Made by a program: the position numbers and the translations under genes
From: Vicia villosa
Taxonomy: Eukaryota > Streptophyta > Magnoliopsida > Fabales > Fabaceae
Direction: 5' to 3'
DNA length: 64,000 bases
NCBI RefSeq assembly: GCF_029867415.1
Contig: NC_081185.1
Coordinates: 119,329,987-119,393,986, forward strand
Part shown: piece after piece, positions 8,369 to 19,600 of the stretch
How positions within the stretch are numbered: position 1 is the stretch's first letter
Layout of the letters: the number at the start of each line of letters is the position of its first letter
The notes under the pieces: model-generated
Seen by the model: the letters and a program-made list of their open reading frames with translations, nothing else
What the model was told of the DNA's origin: nothing
Database searches by the model: none

Positions 8369-9813
8369 TCACTACCTCGCGAGGCTTTAATGGCAGCAGC
8401 CTCTCCTTCCTCGAACGCGATGAAAGCTTGAGCTTTGCGAAGGAGGGCGTTCATGGAGTGGACCTTCTCAATCTTGATGGCCTTCTTAAAGTCACTGCCG
8501 GGGAGAAGTCCTCGTTCTAAGAGGTATCTCTTCATGTAGTCTTCTGTTTGTACTTGGACGGCCTCCTTGTTGAACCTGTCGAGGTAATCCCGAAGAGGTT
8601 CGTTGGGCCCTTGTATCACGGCCTCGAGATTGGCCTCTGATTTCGGTTGTCGTCGGGAGGCTGTGAAATGGCTCAAGAAGAGTTCCTTGAGGTCGGTCCA
8701 GGAATGGATGGAGTTGGGACGGAGGTTTCTGTACCAAGTCATTGCTCCCTTCCTGAGGGTGTTCGGGAAGATGCGGCACTTGATAGAGCCCTTGACGACG
8801 TGGTAGTCCATGACCGCTTCGATGCTCCGAATATGGTCGTCGGGGTCAGTGGTTCCATCATATTGGTCCAACGCTGGGGGTTTTTCCATCCCTCGAGGGA
8901 GGCGGGCTCTTCGGATGTTCTCGAACAAAGGGCTGCGGAAGTCCTCTTCGTCGCTCGGTCTTGGTGAAGTTGAATGTCTGCCTCGCCGGGGTCTTCCCTG
9001 GTCATTGTTGGGGCTGACGCGATTGTCCCGGGGAGAAGGATGCTCGCGGGGTTTCAGCACAGCCTTGGAAGGGCCCCAATGACCCTGCTCGGGGGAGAGG
9101 CTTCTTGCTTCAGTGGCATCTGGTCTCTGATTCTTCCTGCTCTTTCTTGGTGGAGAGCGGGAATATGATCTCCGGCGGCGATGTCTTCTAGGTGGAGAGC
9201 GTGAAGAAGACGGGGAACGCCGACGGTGTCTCATCGGTGGTGAGCGTGAGGAGGAATAGGAGTGCGACCGGTAATGTCTCCGCGGAGGGGAGCGGTGCCG
9301 TCGCTTCCTTTCCAGCTCGTGGATACGGTCGTCCTGAAGTCGGAGGAGGCTGTTCGTCTTTTGCAGTTCTTTGAGCAGACGGACAGTGATGGGGTCAGTA
9401 TCTTCGGGGATGTTGAGCGGCTCCTCCTCTTCTTCATGACGGGCTCTCTGCCTGTCGGAGGTGTGGGTGAATGAGGAAGCAGCGTGCCCGTCTCTGGCGT
9501 CAGTCTCATTCTCATTTTGGGGATGTTCAGGCCCATTGTGGGTTCGGGCCTGCTCGTCTTCCCCGTTCTGAACGTGTCCCTCGGGAGGGGTTTGTTCGAC
9601 ATTTTGAACCTGTTGGAGGCCCTGCAGCTGCTGGATGCTCTGGATGCGCTGCCTCCTAGGTTGCGAGGTCTCATGTCTCGGCCTTCTCTGTCCGGCAGGA
9701 GTATGTTGTGGTTCTTCCTACCGACGACGATTCGTCACCTCGCGGGTGGAATCTTCGATCAGTCGTTCCAGGAGGAAGGGATCGGGGTTTAGGATGTTGT
9801 TGTTGTTAGCCAT
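8369..9813 (-). pseudogene. gag: Ty3/gypsy gag, truncated and with one nonsense codon
   Basis: The start is ATG at 9813 (MANNNNILNPDPF). An in-frame TAG at 9720-9718 breaks codon 32, after which the same frame stays open for 450 codons until copia A interrupts it. Downstream parts: a Gln-rich helix, an acidic EEEEEP stretch, an Arg/Ser-rich block (about residues 170-240), then the retrotransposon gag domain with YDGTTDPDDHI, MTWYRNL, SIHSWTDL and EPLRDYLDRFNKE. Only the N-terminal part of the polyprotein is present. An internal ATG at 9234 opens a 291-codon frame, which I take as the open part of this gag and not as its own gene. Confidence 0.85.
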
Positions 9814-9884
9814 GACGATCGTGAAAGGTAATGCTTTGATCTTTGTTAAAGAAGGGGGAGCAAGATTCCCACTGACGGCGCCAC

Positions 9885-10341
9885 TGATCGTACCTGATCA
9901 GAAGAATCGTCAAGGCAGCGGAATCTGGCTTGGAGAGCAAGATGGGGGGGGTACCTGCAAGGTTCTCCGATGCTTAAGTTAGTAGCTATCAGAGAATGAG
10001 GGTTGAGAGTGAAGAATAGAATACCTAACCCTCTAGTGAAAGAGGGTATTTATAGCCCCCAGCGCTGGGCCAAGGTTTCCTAATTGGGCCAAATCCAGTT
10101 GGAGGCCCACGTGCTAGGAAACTGCCAGAACGTCCTTGTGCTAGGGCTGAGTCAGCAGGTGACCCACGTTCTGGGTGAGCATAGCGTAGGGTTCGGAGAT
10201 GGTTGACCGAATCCTCCGCTGCGTGACGCGTGGTCTTCGCGCGTGGATAACTCTTGACGGTTATCCAGTAAATGGGCCCAAATGACTTGGGCCTGCTCGG
10301 CTAGTGAGAAGAGTCGGGCCTGCTCGGCCCAGTCCAGAACA
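9885..10341 (-). repeat. 5' LTR of the Tat-like gypsy element (457 bp)
   Basis: On the minus strand it starts TGTTCTGGAC at 10341 and ends ...CGATCA at 9885, one base before the TGGCGCC primer site. A TATAAATA box lies at 10054-10047. The boundaries are inferred from TG...CA ends and the primer site, because the second LTR is outside the window. Confidence 0.65.
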
Positions 10342-12130
10342 AAGACTTTTAGCGAGACTATAAAAAATATCTTTTATTATAATAAAATTCAGAGTTTTCT
10401 TCTCTTATAATCCATTAGGGCGCTTGCAACCCTGTGTTTTTATTATAGATTTAACGGCTTGTTATTTATTTTTACAAAATTGACTTTAATAAAGTGATCG
10501 AGTAATTTTTTTTTTGAATTCGATAGTTTTTTTTCTTGTATCCTATGTGGAATTTTTATTTTACCTAATGCATTGTCTACGATCTTCCTTGTTGTATCCT
10601 ATGTGGAATTTTTATTTTCTTGTATCCCTCTTCTTTTATCATCTTATTTATCAAAAGAAGAAATGTGTACACGACAAAGCATAGCAAGAAAATTGTTACT
10701 ATAGTTTAGCATGCATGAATATTCACCAATAAATGAAACCTTTTGTAGTAAAGCAAAGGATAAAAAGAAAAGATTGAGAAGTGAAAAATTCAAGACAAGT
10801 GAAAGAACCTTTCAAATCTATCACCGTCTTTCCTACTCACAAAATCTTGTTTCACACAAACCCTTCCACTTAAAGACACACCACATGCACTCTTTTTTCT
10901 CATATATTCAATGGTCTACAAATTTTTAAAGTTAAAAAAAGAAAAAGTTAACTTTGTATTGCTTTCTATCGTTAAATATGGTTAACGGTGTGAACTAAAG
11001 GACCTTTCTTTTGATCACTTGAAAGAGTATCCAATTCTTCACAAAAGCATAGTCACATTTCTATCAAAATATTCTTTATCTTCACTTTTTTTTATTAAAA
11101 AAAATCATTTTCAATTAAAAGGGTCAATTTTTTTAATGTTTCATGCTTCGAATTTGTTTCCCTCCTTTTAAGTTACATAGGTTCATGTCAATATGATGAC
11201 TGATTGACTGGTGTTACTCTAAAGTTTTGCAGCATAAGACCTTTTAAATGCTTGCAAGTGGAATGAAATGAAGAAATTGATGATATAATTAAATGAATTT
11301 TTATTTTTTTTTTAGTTTTGAAGGGTGTGATTTTTAAGAAAAACTGAAGGCTGTAAAAGTAGTTCTCTAAAGAATATATGCATTTGATGCTTATAAATGA
11401 TGGTCCATTGGTGACCACATATAGTAAGATAGTTCAAAGTAAACTTAATCCACAAGATAAATATAAAGTGAAAGTGGTTCCACTACAGCACTATGGTATA
11501 GTACACAGATTTTTCGGTTCGAGTGTACCAACCTATGTGTCTAGAAAAAGAGATTATCTGAGTGACCTAAGTGTACTTTCACTTACTCCTTACTCATGTC
11601 TTAATGAACCGTATGGATTGTTGATGAGATGAAATGATAAATAATGAAATTCTATTATTTAAATTTGTAAATAATATAGAATTCATACATTCTATTCTAT
11701 CCAATTATTCAATTTGTATTTCATTCAATTTAAAGTATAAGCAATAAAATGAACTAATTTGTTATATTCCAACAAATTATAAAAAAAAAATACACAACTA
11801 GAATGAAATCTGCGTTCATTCCACTCAACACCATTCCATTATATTCAATTCCACTCCATTCGATTTTATTCCATCAATCCAAAAATAACTCAAAAGAAAT
11901 TAAATTTGGCTAAATATAAGTTGTTGTAAATCTTCTGCTCCACTCCGTTTTACTCCAACAATCTAAACATAGTTCAAAAGAAATTTAATTTGTTGCGAAT
12001 CTTCTCGATTTTATAAAGAATGTTGATTTTAAAAAGTGTCTTTTGTTTGTTTAGTAGTCTAGTGACTAAAATTTTCGAAATGAAATATGGCAAGTTTGAA
12101 ATTACACCCTACAATCAGATGTCATTAAGA
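10342..12130. other. AT-rich spacer, no gene seen
   Basis: No credible coding frame. An 84-codon frame at 11378-11632 has no recognisable family and no gene-like surroundings. A pair of near-identical GTATCCTATGTGGAATTTTTATTTT phrases lies near 10539 and 10594. ATTCCA-rich text lies at about 11810-11880. Confidence 0.6.
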
Positions 12131-12456
12131 CGTGTGTTTGGATTGGCGGTTGACAGAATTGATTCTAGTAGAATTGAGTTTGGTAGAATTGATTCTAGTA
12201 GAATTGAGTTTAGCAGAATTGATTTATGTTTTGATACACTTTTGTAAAAGTGAGTTGAATAATAAATTACACTGTAAAAATCATCCAGAATCAATTCTGG
12301 AGGCAGAAGCTACAAATTCTAGCTTCAAGTAGAATCAATTCTGGAGACAGAATCAATTCTACTTTTATCAAACCAAACATCTTAAAATTACCCAGAATTG
12401 ATTCTACACCTCTAGAATTGCTTTTGGCCTTTTCAAAAGCCAAACCAAACATGCAC
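12131..12456. mobile_element. MITE with GTGTGTTTGG / CCAAACATGCAC ends
   Basis: Imperfect terminal inverted repeats (left GTGTGTTTGGATTGG, right CCAAACCAAACATGCAC) flanked on both sides by TTAAGA (12125-12130 and 12457-12462). The interior is a stutter of AGAATTGATTCTAGTAG. No coding capacity. A relative lies in LCMT1 intron 1. Confidence 0.65.
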
Positions 12457-12558
12457 TTAAGAGAACGGAAAGTGTTTTTATTTATACTTGTTCTCAGAAT
12501 AAAAGAAGTCATCCATTGATCAGTAGTTAAATAAACTAAAAGTAGTTAAATAAAAATA

Positions 12559-12728
12559 GGGTTAATAGTAATACACTCCCTATAATGTTGCGAATTTTGC
12601 TTTACCCACCTCCCTACCTTTTGGCAACAATTTTTTCAAAAAAAACGTTGCCAAAACCTGCCTTTGACAACGGTAGGGGCTAAACCGAAACACGCTCATA
12701 TTACAGGAGGGTAAACTACTATTAACCC
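12559..12728. mobile_element. MITE with perfect 12-bp inverted ends
   Basis: GGGTTAATAGTA at 12559 and TACTATTAACCC at 12717-12728 are exact inverted copies. The 170-bp body carries a second inverted arm (GTTGCCAAAACC against TTTTGGCAACAA). Family not recognised. Confidence 0.6.
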
Positions 12729-12811
12729 ATTAAAATATATCTGATAGGGAGTATAGAAGTAAACAGTAGAAGACACTGTCCACTGAATCATCTGAAGTAT
12801 TAAACATACTA

Positions 12812-12954
12812 CTCCGGCCTGATTTATAAGCAAAAATGCTCTTTTTAGGTTCGTTGAATAATGAATGTATCTAGTCTATATAAAAGACAAGATACATTCA
12901 TTATTTAATGAACCTAAAAAGAGAATCTTTGCTTATAAATAAGGCCAGAGGGAG
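12812..12954. mobile_element. Stowaway-type MITE, near-perfect hairpin
   Basis: TA flanks on both sides (12810-12811 and 12955-12956). The ends are CTCCGGCC... and ...GGCCAGAGGGAG. Both arms carry TTATAAGCAAA and AGGTTC, so the 143-bp unit folds on itself over nearly its full length. Stowaway family by TA target and CTCC start. Confidence 0.75.
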
Positions 12955-13189
12955 TACCCCTTTGCTAATAACGGTTTTTGTTTGTTCCTTTCTCTTCCAG
13001 TTTTACCATGTCAGTCTTTTTATTGTCAAGTAAAATCCAGAATTCCCTATTGACAGAAGCTCTCACTCAACCATCTATATTTTGACTAAACCCATCAAAC
13101 GAGGTACCTTAAAGTACAGTGACATTGATCAGTCTTAGCCACATTGGAAACAAAAACCCTAACCTAGTTACTATCTTCACACTGTTCAT

Positions 13190-13672
13190 TCACACAAAAG
13201 AAAGGAAACAAAAAGGGCATGCTAAAGAATGCCAAAATATAAGAGAAAGTGTCTGTATTGAAATTGAAAAGCAATAAACAAGCCTACTATTTTTCATGTA
13301 TCTTCCACATGGACATATCCCCACACAGGATGATGATTTATCAATCTGTCGGTGCTGTGTGGGTCCCACCATGTTTTCTTTGCCAAACAGCTAGCAGAAA
13401 AAGGCAAGTATCTTTGCTTTGTGGGAAACAAACAATACATGAAGAGGTAGTCCATCATAGTCCATACACACAAAACCAATCATCCATTTGGCTAAACTCT
13501 GGTACAATATGTAACAAGTTTCTCACAAACCTTTTTAACAGACAAACAACAACATCCCCAACATTAGTAATTCCTGGATTAAGAGTTACAACTAACAGCC
13601 ACATAATGCCTTTGGGAAGAAAAATATATATAGTATAAATATGTGCTGTGAGAGTGTATGGATACTCTTTCT
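13190..13672 (-). other. Probable 3' UTR of the LCMT1 homologue
   Basis: Sequence downstream of the stop codon on the minus strand. No competing coding signal. The end is not determined, and no strong poly(A) signal could be singled out. Confidence 0.4.
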
Positions 13673-16600
13673 TCATGGGGAAGGAAGCACGTTGTTGTTA
13701 TTAAGAAATCCAAAATCCCCAAAAAGGCCCTGCATCATGGAAGAAAACAAAAGAGTTCCCTAAAGCTCCAATAATACATTAGCAAATTGGAGAAATGCAA
13801 TAAATATAGTCCGACCCACCACCATCATGTTATATTTTCATGTTAGAGATTTGCAAATTGATTAAATGATTTGCAATTCTATGGCCGTCTCGTAAAGTAG
13901 ATGAAGATTTATCAGTTTCTTACAGGACAAAAAAAATAATGATTAAGATCATACCATTGCATCGTTGATTGCATAAGTCACACAGTAGTGCTCCTGAAAT
14001 TAAATCACGTCGATAGAATATTTAGATACTAGTAGTAGTGGAATAAACAAATAAGGAGTTCTTCATTAATCTATAGTACAAAGTATGTGGTTGATTTCGG
14101 TTTGTCAGTAATTAATTACTCACATTAAACCGAGCTAATGCTTATATCATAAATTTCAATTTTACTTTTCATCTTAACAAAATGACTTCCAAATAGAAGA
14201 AACAATGAAACTGCAACTGACACCCCCACTTAAAATAAGAGTCAACTCTGCTCTAGAACCAGTGGACCACCCAGCAAAGTGTATAGAACGGGCTTATCCA
14301 AAAAGAAAAAGTGTATAGAGCAGACTTCAGACACTTTTCATAACAAAATGGACTCACCTGCATCATGTACCACTCTTCAAATTCATCAAACAATTCCAGA
14401 CGTTCAATCCTAAACAGTAAAGTATCGCCAATCAGTTTATCTTGATATTACTTAAAAAAGAAACAGGCTGTATCGCCAATCAGTTTATCTTGATATTACT
14501 TAAAGAAGAAACAGGCTCCCAACCAGAAATAAATTAGATAAAATGAGCATATACGAGAAGAATCAAGGAAAAACGACCTTTATCGTGAAGATATAAACTT
14601 TAGTATCCAATGGTAATTAAATAGTTCCCCCAATCGACATTCGTAAAATATGGGGAGAATCAAGGAAGAACGGCTTTTAATGTGAAGATATGAACTTTAG
14701 TATCCAATGGTAATTAAATAGTTCCGCCATTTGACATTCATAAGAAATTGGTAAAACATAATGGTTAAGATCTTGATGGAAATTAAGAACTAGACAAGGC
14801 TTCCCTAAAAGAGAAGCCAGGAAAAGGAAACATCAAAAGAAAGCAACTATTACAGATGCTACTCAGGCAGCACTAATGGGGGACCACCACCTTCCCACCT
14901 TAAGAGTTTTTATTAATTTTACTGTATTACACTACACCACTCTTATCACACCTCTCCCACCTTAATGCTCCATTTGTATTCCTACTATGTGCCAACATAT
15001 ATGAATAATAATGTTTTAGAAAAGAATTAGTAGATTAAACACACAGGATTCCACATATGATTAAAATACCTGCGTCTTTCTTGAGCATCAACAAAATCAT
15101 TATAAACTCTCAGCATGTCCCATGCAACAGACTTCTGATACCCATGAGAAACAAACAGTATAACAATATTAATATGTTAGTGATAGAATAAATGTGCATT
15201 ATGACTACAATGATTATTCATGAAAATGAAACATCAGTGTCAATATTAAGATTTGAAAATGAGGAAAAAGTGAACACTCATATAACAGGAAAAACAATGA
15301 AATAGAAATGAAGCGTAAGAGCATTGGCTGAAGTAACTGAGGTAATTTTTTTGATGTAGAGACTCAAAAATATATTAGATACATCCAAGGACTCTCCTGC
15401 TCAAGAAGATTGATACTTTCTTTATCTATCTGAAAATTGCATGGTAGAGGTAGAAGCCCTCTTAGAGCATAAGGCGTAGAATAATGAGAACTTTTGGCCA
15501 TATCCATGCTCAATTTGTTACTAAGAGAGTTATCAATCCGTGCTAAATTATCTAAATCAATATATTCCTCTGTTTTATTGTCAGCATCTGCTTCTTAAAT
15601 TAATGCAAGGTTGCTTTGTTTGAAGAAGAATAGTTTGAATCTTAATTCTTGATATTTTGAATATGAGATGTGATGTTTTGATTAAATTTAAGACTTGTTG
15701 ATGTTGAATTGATTAAGAGTTTTTATTAAGCCTTGTGTTTTGATAGTTTGATTTATGAATCTTTTATCGGTATTGTTGTATTATTGAGTTAATTGCTTGA
15801 TTTATTTTTAGTTATTATTTATATAATTTATTCAAAAAGTAATTAAATAGTGGTCATCCCACTATCCGCTATCCCACTATCCCATTTTTGGAGCCGGCCG
15901 CTTAGTTCCGGTATCCGGGATTGATAACTCTGATTACTAATGATAATTAATTAAGACAACTATTAGTTACAATGACAAATCTGATATCAATTACCAAGCA
16001 TCTCTAAACTATAACCTTCGAGACTGTTTCGAAGAAAACAGTTGCAATTGCAGCTGTTTCTAGTTTAGTGTAAGTCTACTATGTTCTCAGGCTATTCATG
16101 CCTAGGCGACTTTTTATCATCATTTGGAAGGATTTTTGCAACTACGAATTGAATCCATATATCAAATACATAATAAATACAAAACATCATAGACTTCTTT
16201 TCTAGAAAAAGTTACATGAAATACCTGCCATCCTTGGTCCAGAAATAATTTTTCCTTTGCAAGTAAAGTTGGTGTGGCATAAATGCCCAACAGAGGACAA
16301 CCTCGACACTGATGCAAAACAGAAAAGATGTCATATAATGGTTTATACCACATACTGAACGTACAATCACCGTCAATCAGAGGCATAATTATCGCTACAA
16401 CAACAGTAAAAGTCACGGAGCATGTGTAAAAGTACAACATCAAATCTTAAATAAATTTAAGCCTCTAAGGCTTAAGTCATTCAAATTCAATACAAGTTTC
16501 TCCTTGATCAGAATGAAGTCCACAAGGAAGAATAGTTTATATCAACAGGGAACAGAAAAATCACTGGAATGAAGACCCAAAAAGGTTCAACGATGGAATC

Positions 16601-19600
16601 AGAACCCAAGGGGAAAAAAGCAGAGACGCGCATGCTGTGAGTTGAGAACACAGACCAAAAGCTGAACAAAGACAGAGAACCATGATGCAACATGATTGAA
16701 CAGAGACTATAGGAAGACCAGAGTCCTGGACACGCAATGGGTCAGTGGCTGGCAAGTGGGTGCTTTCAAATTGAAACAGAAGCCAGACAAGTTTGGTTAG
16801 CTTTGAAACAGAAATTCAAGTATGTGTATACAATCTCCGGTGAATGGGTTTCTTTCACTATTGTAGCTAGACTTGCTTTCGGCTATAGACAGCTGTCATT
16901 AAATATTAGTTTGGTTTACTGCCAGTATCTACCTACTCTAAGCTTAGACATTCACATATAAATATTGTATTTGTATAAGAAACTCTCTTTGGAACTCGAT
17001 TCATTTTTCACCAATATCAGAAACTGTTTTCTCTCATTTTCGCTCAACTAGTTGACTTCTAAAACCCTTTAATGTTTCTATTGAAATAAGAGGAGAAATC
17101 GTGAAAGTATCCAACAAGATTGAGCTGCAAATTTCCGAAAAATGAGGACAAAGATAGGTTTTGACCCCCATGTGGGGATAGCAACTCTAATTTACCAAGC
17201 TATCATCCAAAAGCACAGGCATTGCAACTAATCTATGATGCAAAAATGCAGTGTCATGAATAGTTTAGGTTGCAGTGGCCCAAGGCTACAAAATCAACTA
17301 TCCAACTATGGGTGAGATTGATACTTGCTTGAGGTATTAAATAATTCCTTCCCACAAATATTTTTCAGGGGGATTTGAATTCATTATTGCATTTAAAGCT
17401 CGTCTCGTTTAGGCTCTAGAGCATTACTACTTACCACACACTTATGAGTAAATAAAATAATGAGCAAAGAGAAGTTACGGCAATTAGAGAGTATAAAAGG
17501 CAAAAGCACATATGATATGTCTGTTAGAGAGAGAACAAAAAATCCACTTTTCAGATAAGACACTTTCAATTCAATGATAAATTTGAAATCAATCAATTGT
17601 GATCTAAATACGAAACTTTTTAAAACCACAGTATAGAACAAAATACAAAACTTCGACATCCATACCTCCAAATTTCGGATCATCTGCTGCCCAAAAGCAT
17701 CATCTGGATGGATCTGTTAAGAAAGTACCATATAATACAAAGGAGATCCAAGTTTATTCCCATAAAAAGTAGTAGAGTGAGAAACCATGAAGGTTGTAAC
17801 CTGCTCATAAAGAAAAAATATTGCGGTTGAAAATGTTCGACAGGCCCAGCCAACAACTTCATGACTTGAATCTGGATCCAAGTAAATCAGAACACATTCT
17901 GCAATTATAAAAGTTGGCAGGCTGATAACAACATCAGAATGAATCAATTTATCATACGCGGATCTTGAAAAGCATGTGTCAACACAAATATATAAAACAG
18001 CAAAAGATACCAGAAATTTTCATTAAATCCTCCAACTTTTGGGTGTTGTTAGCAAATATAAGATCATAACTCTATAAACATATTTATTATATAATAATAA
18101 GTTAGTACATAAAGCCATAGAAATAACATTACAATTAAGAATTCTTATGCTTGAGCCTGACTAGTTTCTTCATGTCACTTTCCATTTCTTAAATATAAAA
18201 TACTATATGATTGTAATATATGTTAAGGAACACAGCACCACTCACCAATTATAAAATTCAGAAATATCTTCTTCAAAGTCATTTTCAATTTTTAAAATTG
18301 TAGATTATATAAGCTCTTTTTATTTATATTTATCACTTTCCCAGGAGATGCTAAAAAGTTATTAATTATATCCATCGGTAAAGGCACCTCAAAATGTTCT
18401 GATGTACATATGCAAGCTGTATGAAGAAATACAACATTGCTAGCTAGTTATTGAATTAAGAAGCCTGGTCTTTTAAATATTTATAAGGTATTATAATGAG
18501 AAAGAAAACATAGAAAAAACACGGGATAAGGTATCAAAACTGTCTTTTAAACCCTTTCTGATTTAGTCAGATTCTAAGAGGTATTTTATTTAGTTTCATA
18601 TATTTTCCTAGAAAGGGGCTGATACATCCAACAATTATGAATTATAGGTAGGCTGTAACAGAATTTCACAAACAAGAGAGATGGAGAGAGACAGAGAGAG
18701 AATTGAATCCCAATACATACCTAGGATCCATCTCGGTAATGGTTATAATATCATTTAATTGTTTTACATCACGCAAATCTGCAGGGACTAATTTATAATG
18801 AGCACTGACCACTTCTCCTTTCTCTGGCAATGAATGAAACATAACAAGCATTAGTACAGATCAGCAGTAATCATGAATGCTAATATTCAGCATTGATGTT
18901 TCTAAATATCACTGTGAAAAGATTGTATTGGGTCATCCTCAAATGCTACAAATCAAGTTAGTTTTTCAATGTTTGTAGTTCTGAGATTAAACTGAGTGGC
19001 GAAATATAAAATTCACTAATCTTCTTCAGTTTACCTAAGCAATTATTTTGCTTTAGTAATGATGTAGGGTTGAAGAAATATAGATAATACTATTTTCAGT
19101 TTTATTTTAATCTAATTTATTCTGAGATAAGTTAGATACCACACGATAGCACAAAAGAAAAGGACATCGCCTGAATATGAGATTAAAATCATAGGCCAGT
19201 GTCCTTTCAACACAAAGCATTGTAATCAACACTGCTTACCTCTTGAAATGGAAGCTGTTTCACCAAGTTTATCCTTCAATTGACTGCAAGTCTCAATAAG
19301 TGCCGCCTTTTTACTTGTTACCTGGATGACAAGCATAATAGTAGTTAAGCTTTCTTTATCAATAATGGCAGTTAAAAACTTACAATTTAAAGACTGCAGA
19401 CAGCTTTTTATAATTCATTTTGCAATAAGACATATATTGAGGGAAACCAGATTGTATTAACTGTTAGTTTCTTGACAAAACGTCGATAGCCAATCCAGTT
19501 CAGAACCCATTAACAACTATAAATTAGGGTTGCATTGGCTAATAAAACTTTTGAAAGATATTCAGGTTTCTACCTCCTTAAAGTCCACTTCCACGTATAA

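Larger units (their letters stand above)
8369..10341 (-). mobile_element. 5' part of a Ty3/gypsy (Tat-like) element, cut by copia A
   Basis: Read on the minus strand: LTR (10341 to 9885), primer site TGGCGCC (9883-9877), a short leader, then gag from 9813. At 8368/8369 the frame breaks into the copia A LTR, so copia A is the younger insertion. The rest of the gypsy element would lie left of the window. GC content is clearly higher than in the surroundings. The Tat-like placement rests on the gag sequence style and primer site. Confidence 0.8.

Noticed and set aside
8603..9982. Several plus-strand frames of 60-115 codons
   Set aside because: All lie opposite the minus-strand gypsy gag and its LTR. 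The minus frame has the recognisable gag domain.
11378..11632. 84-codon frame at 11378-11632
   Set aside because: No recognisable domain, no gene-like context and AT-rich surroundings. Not supported as a gene.
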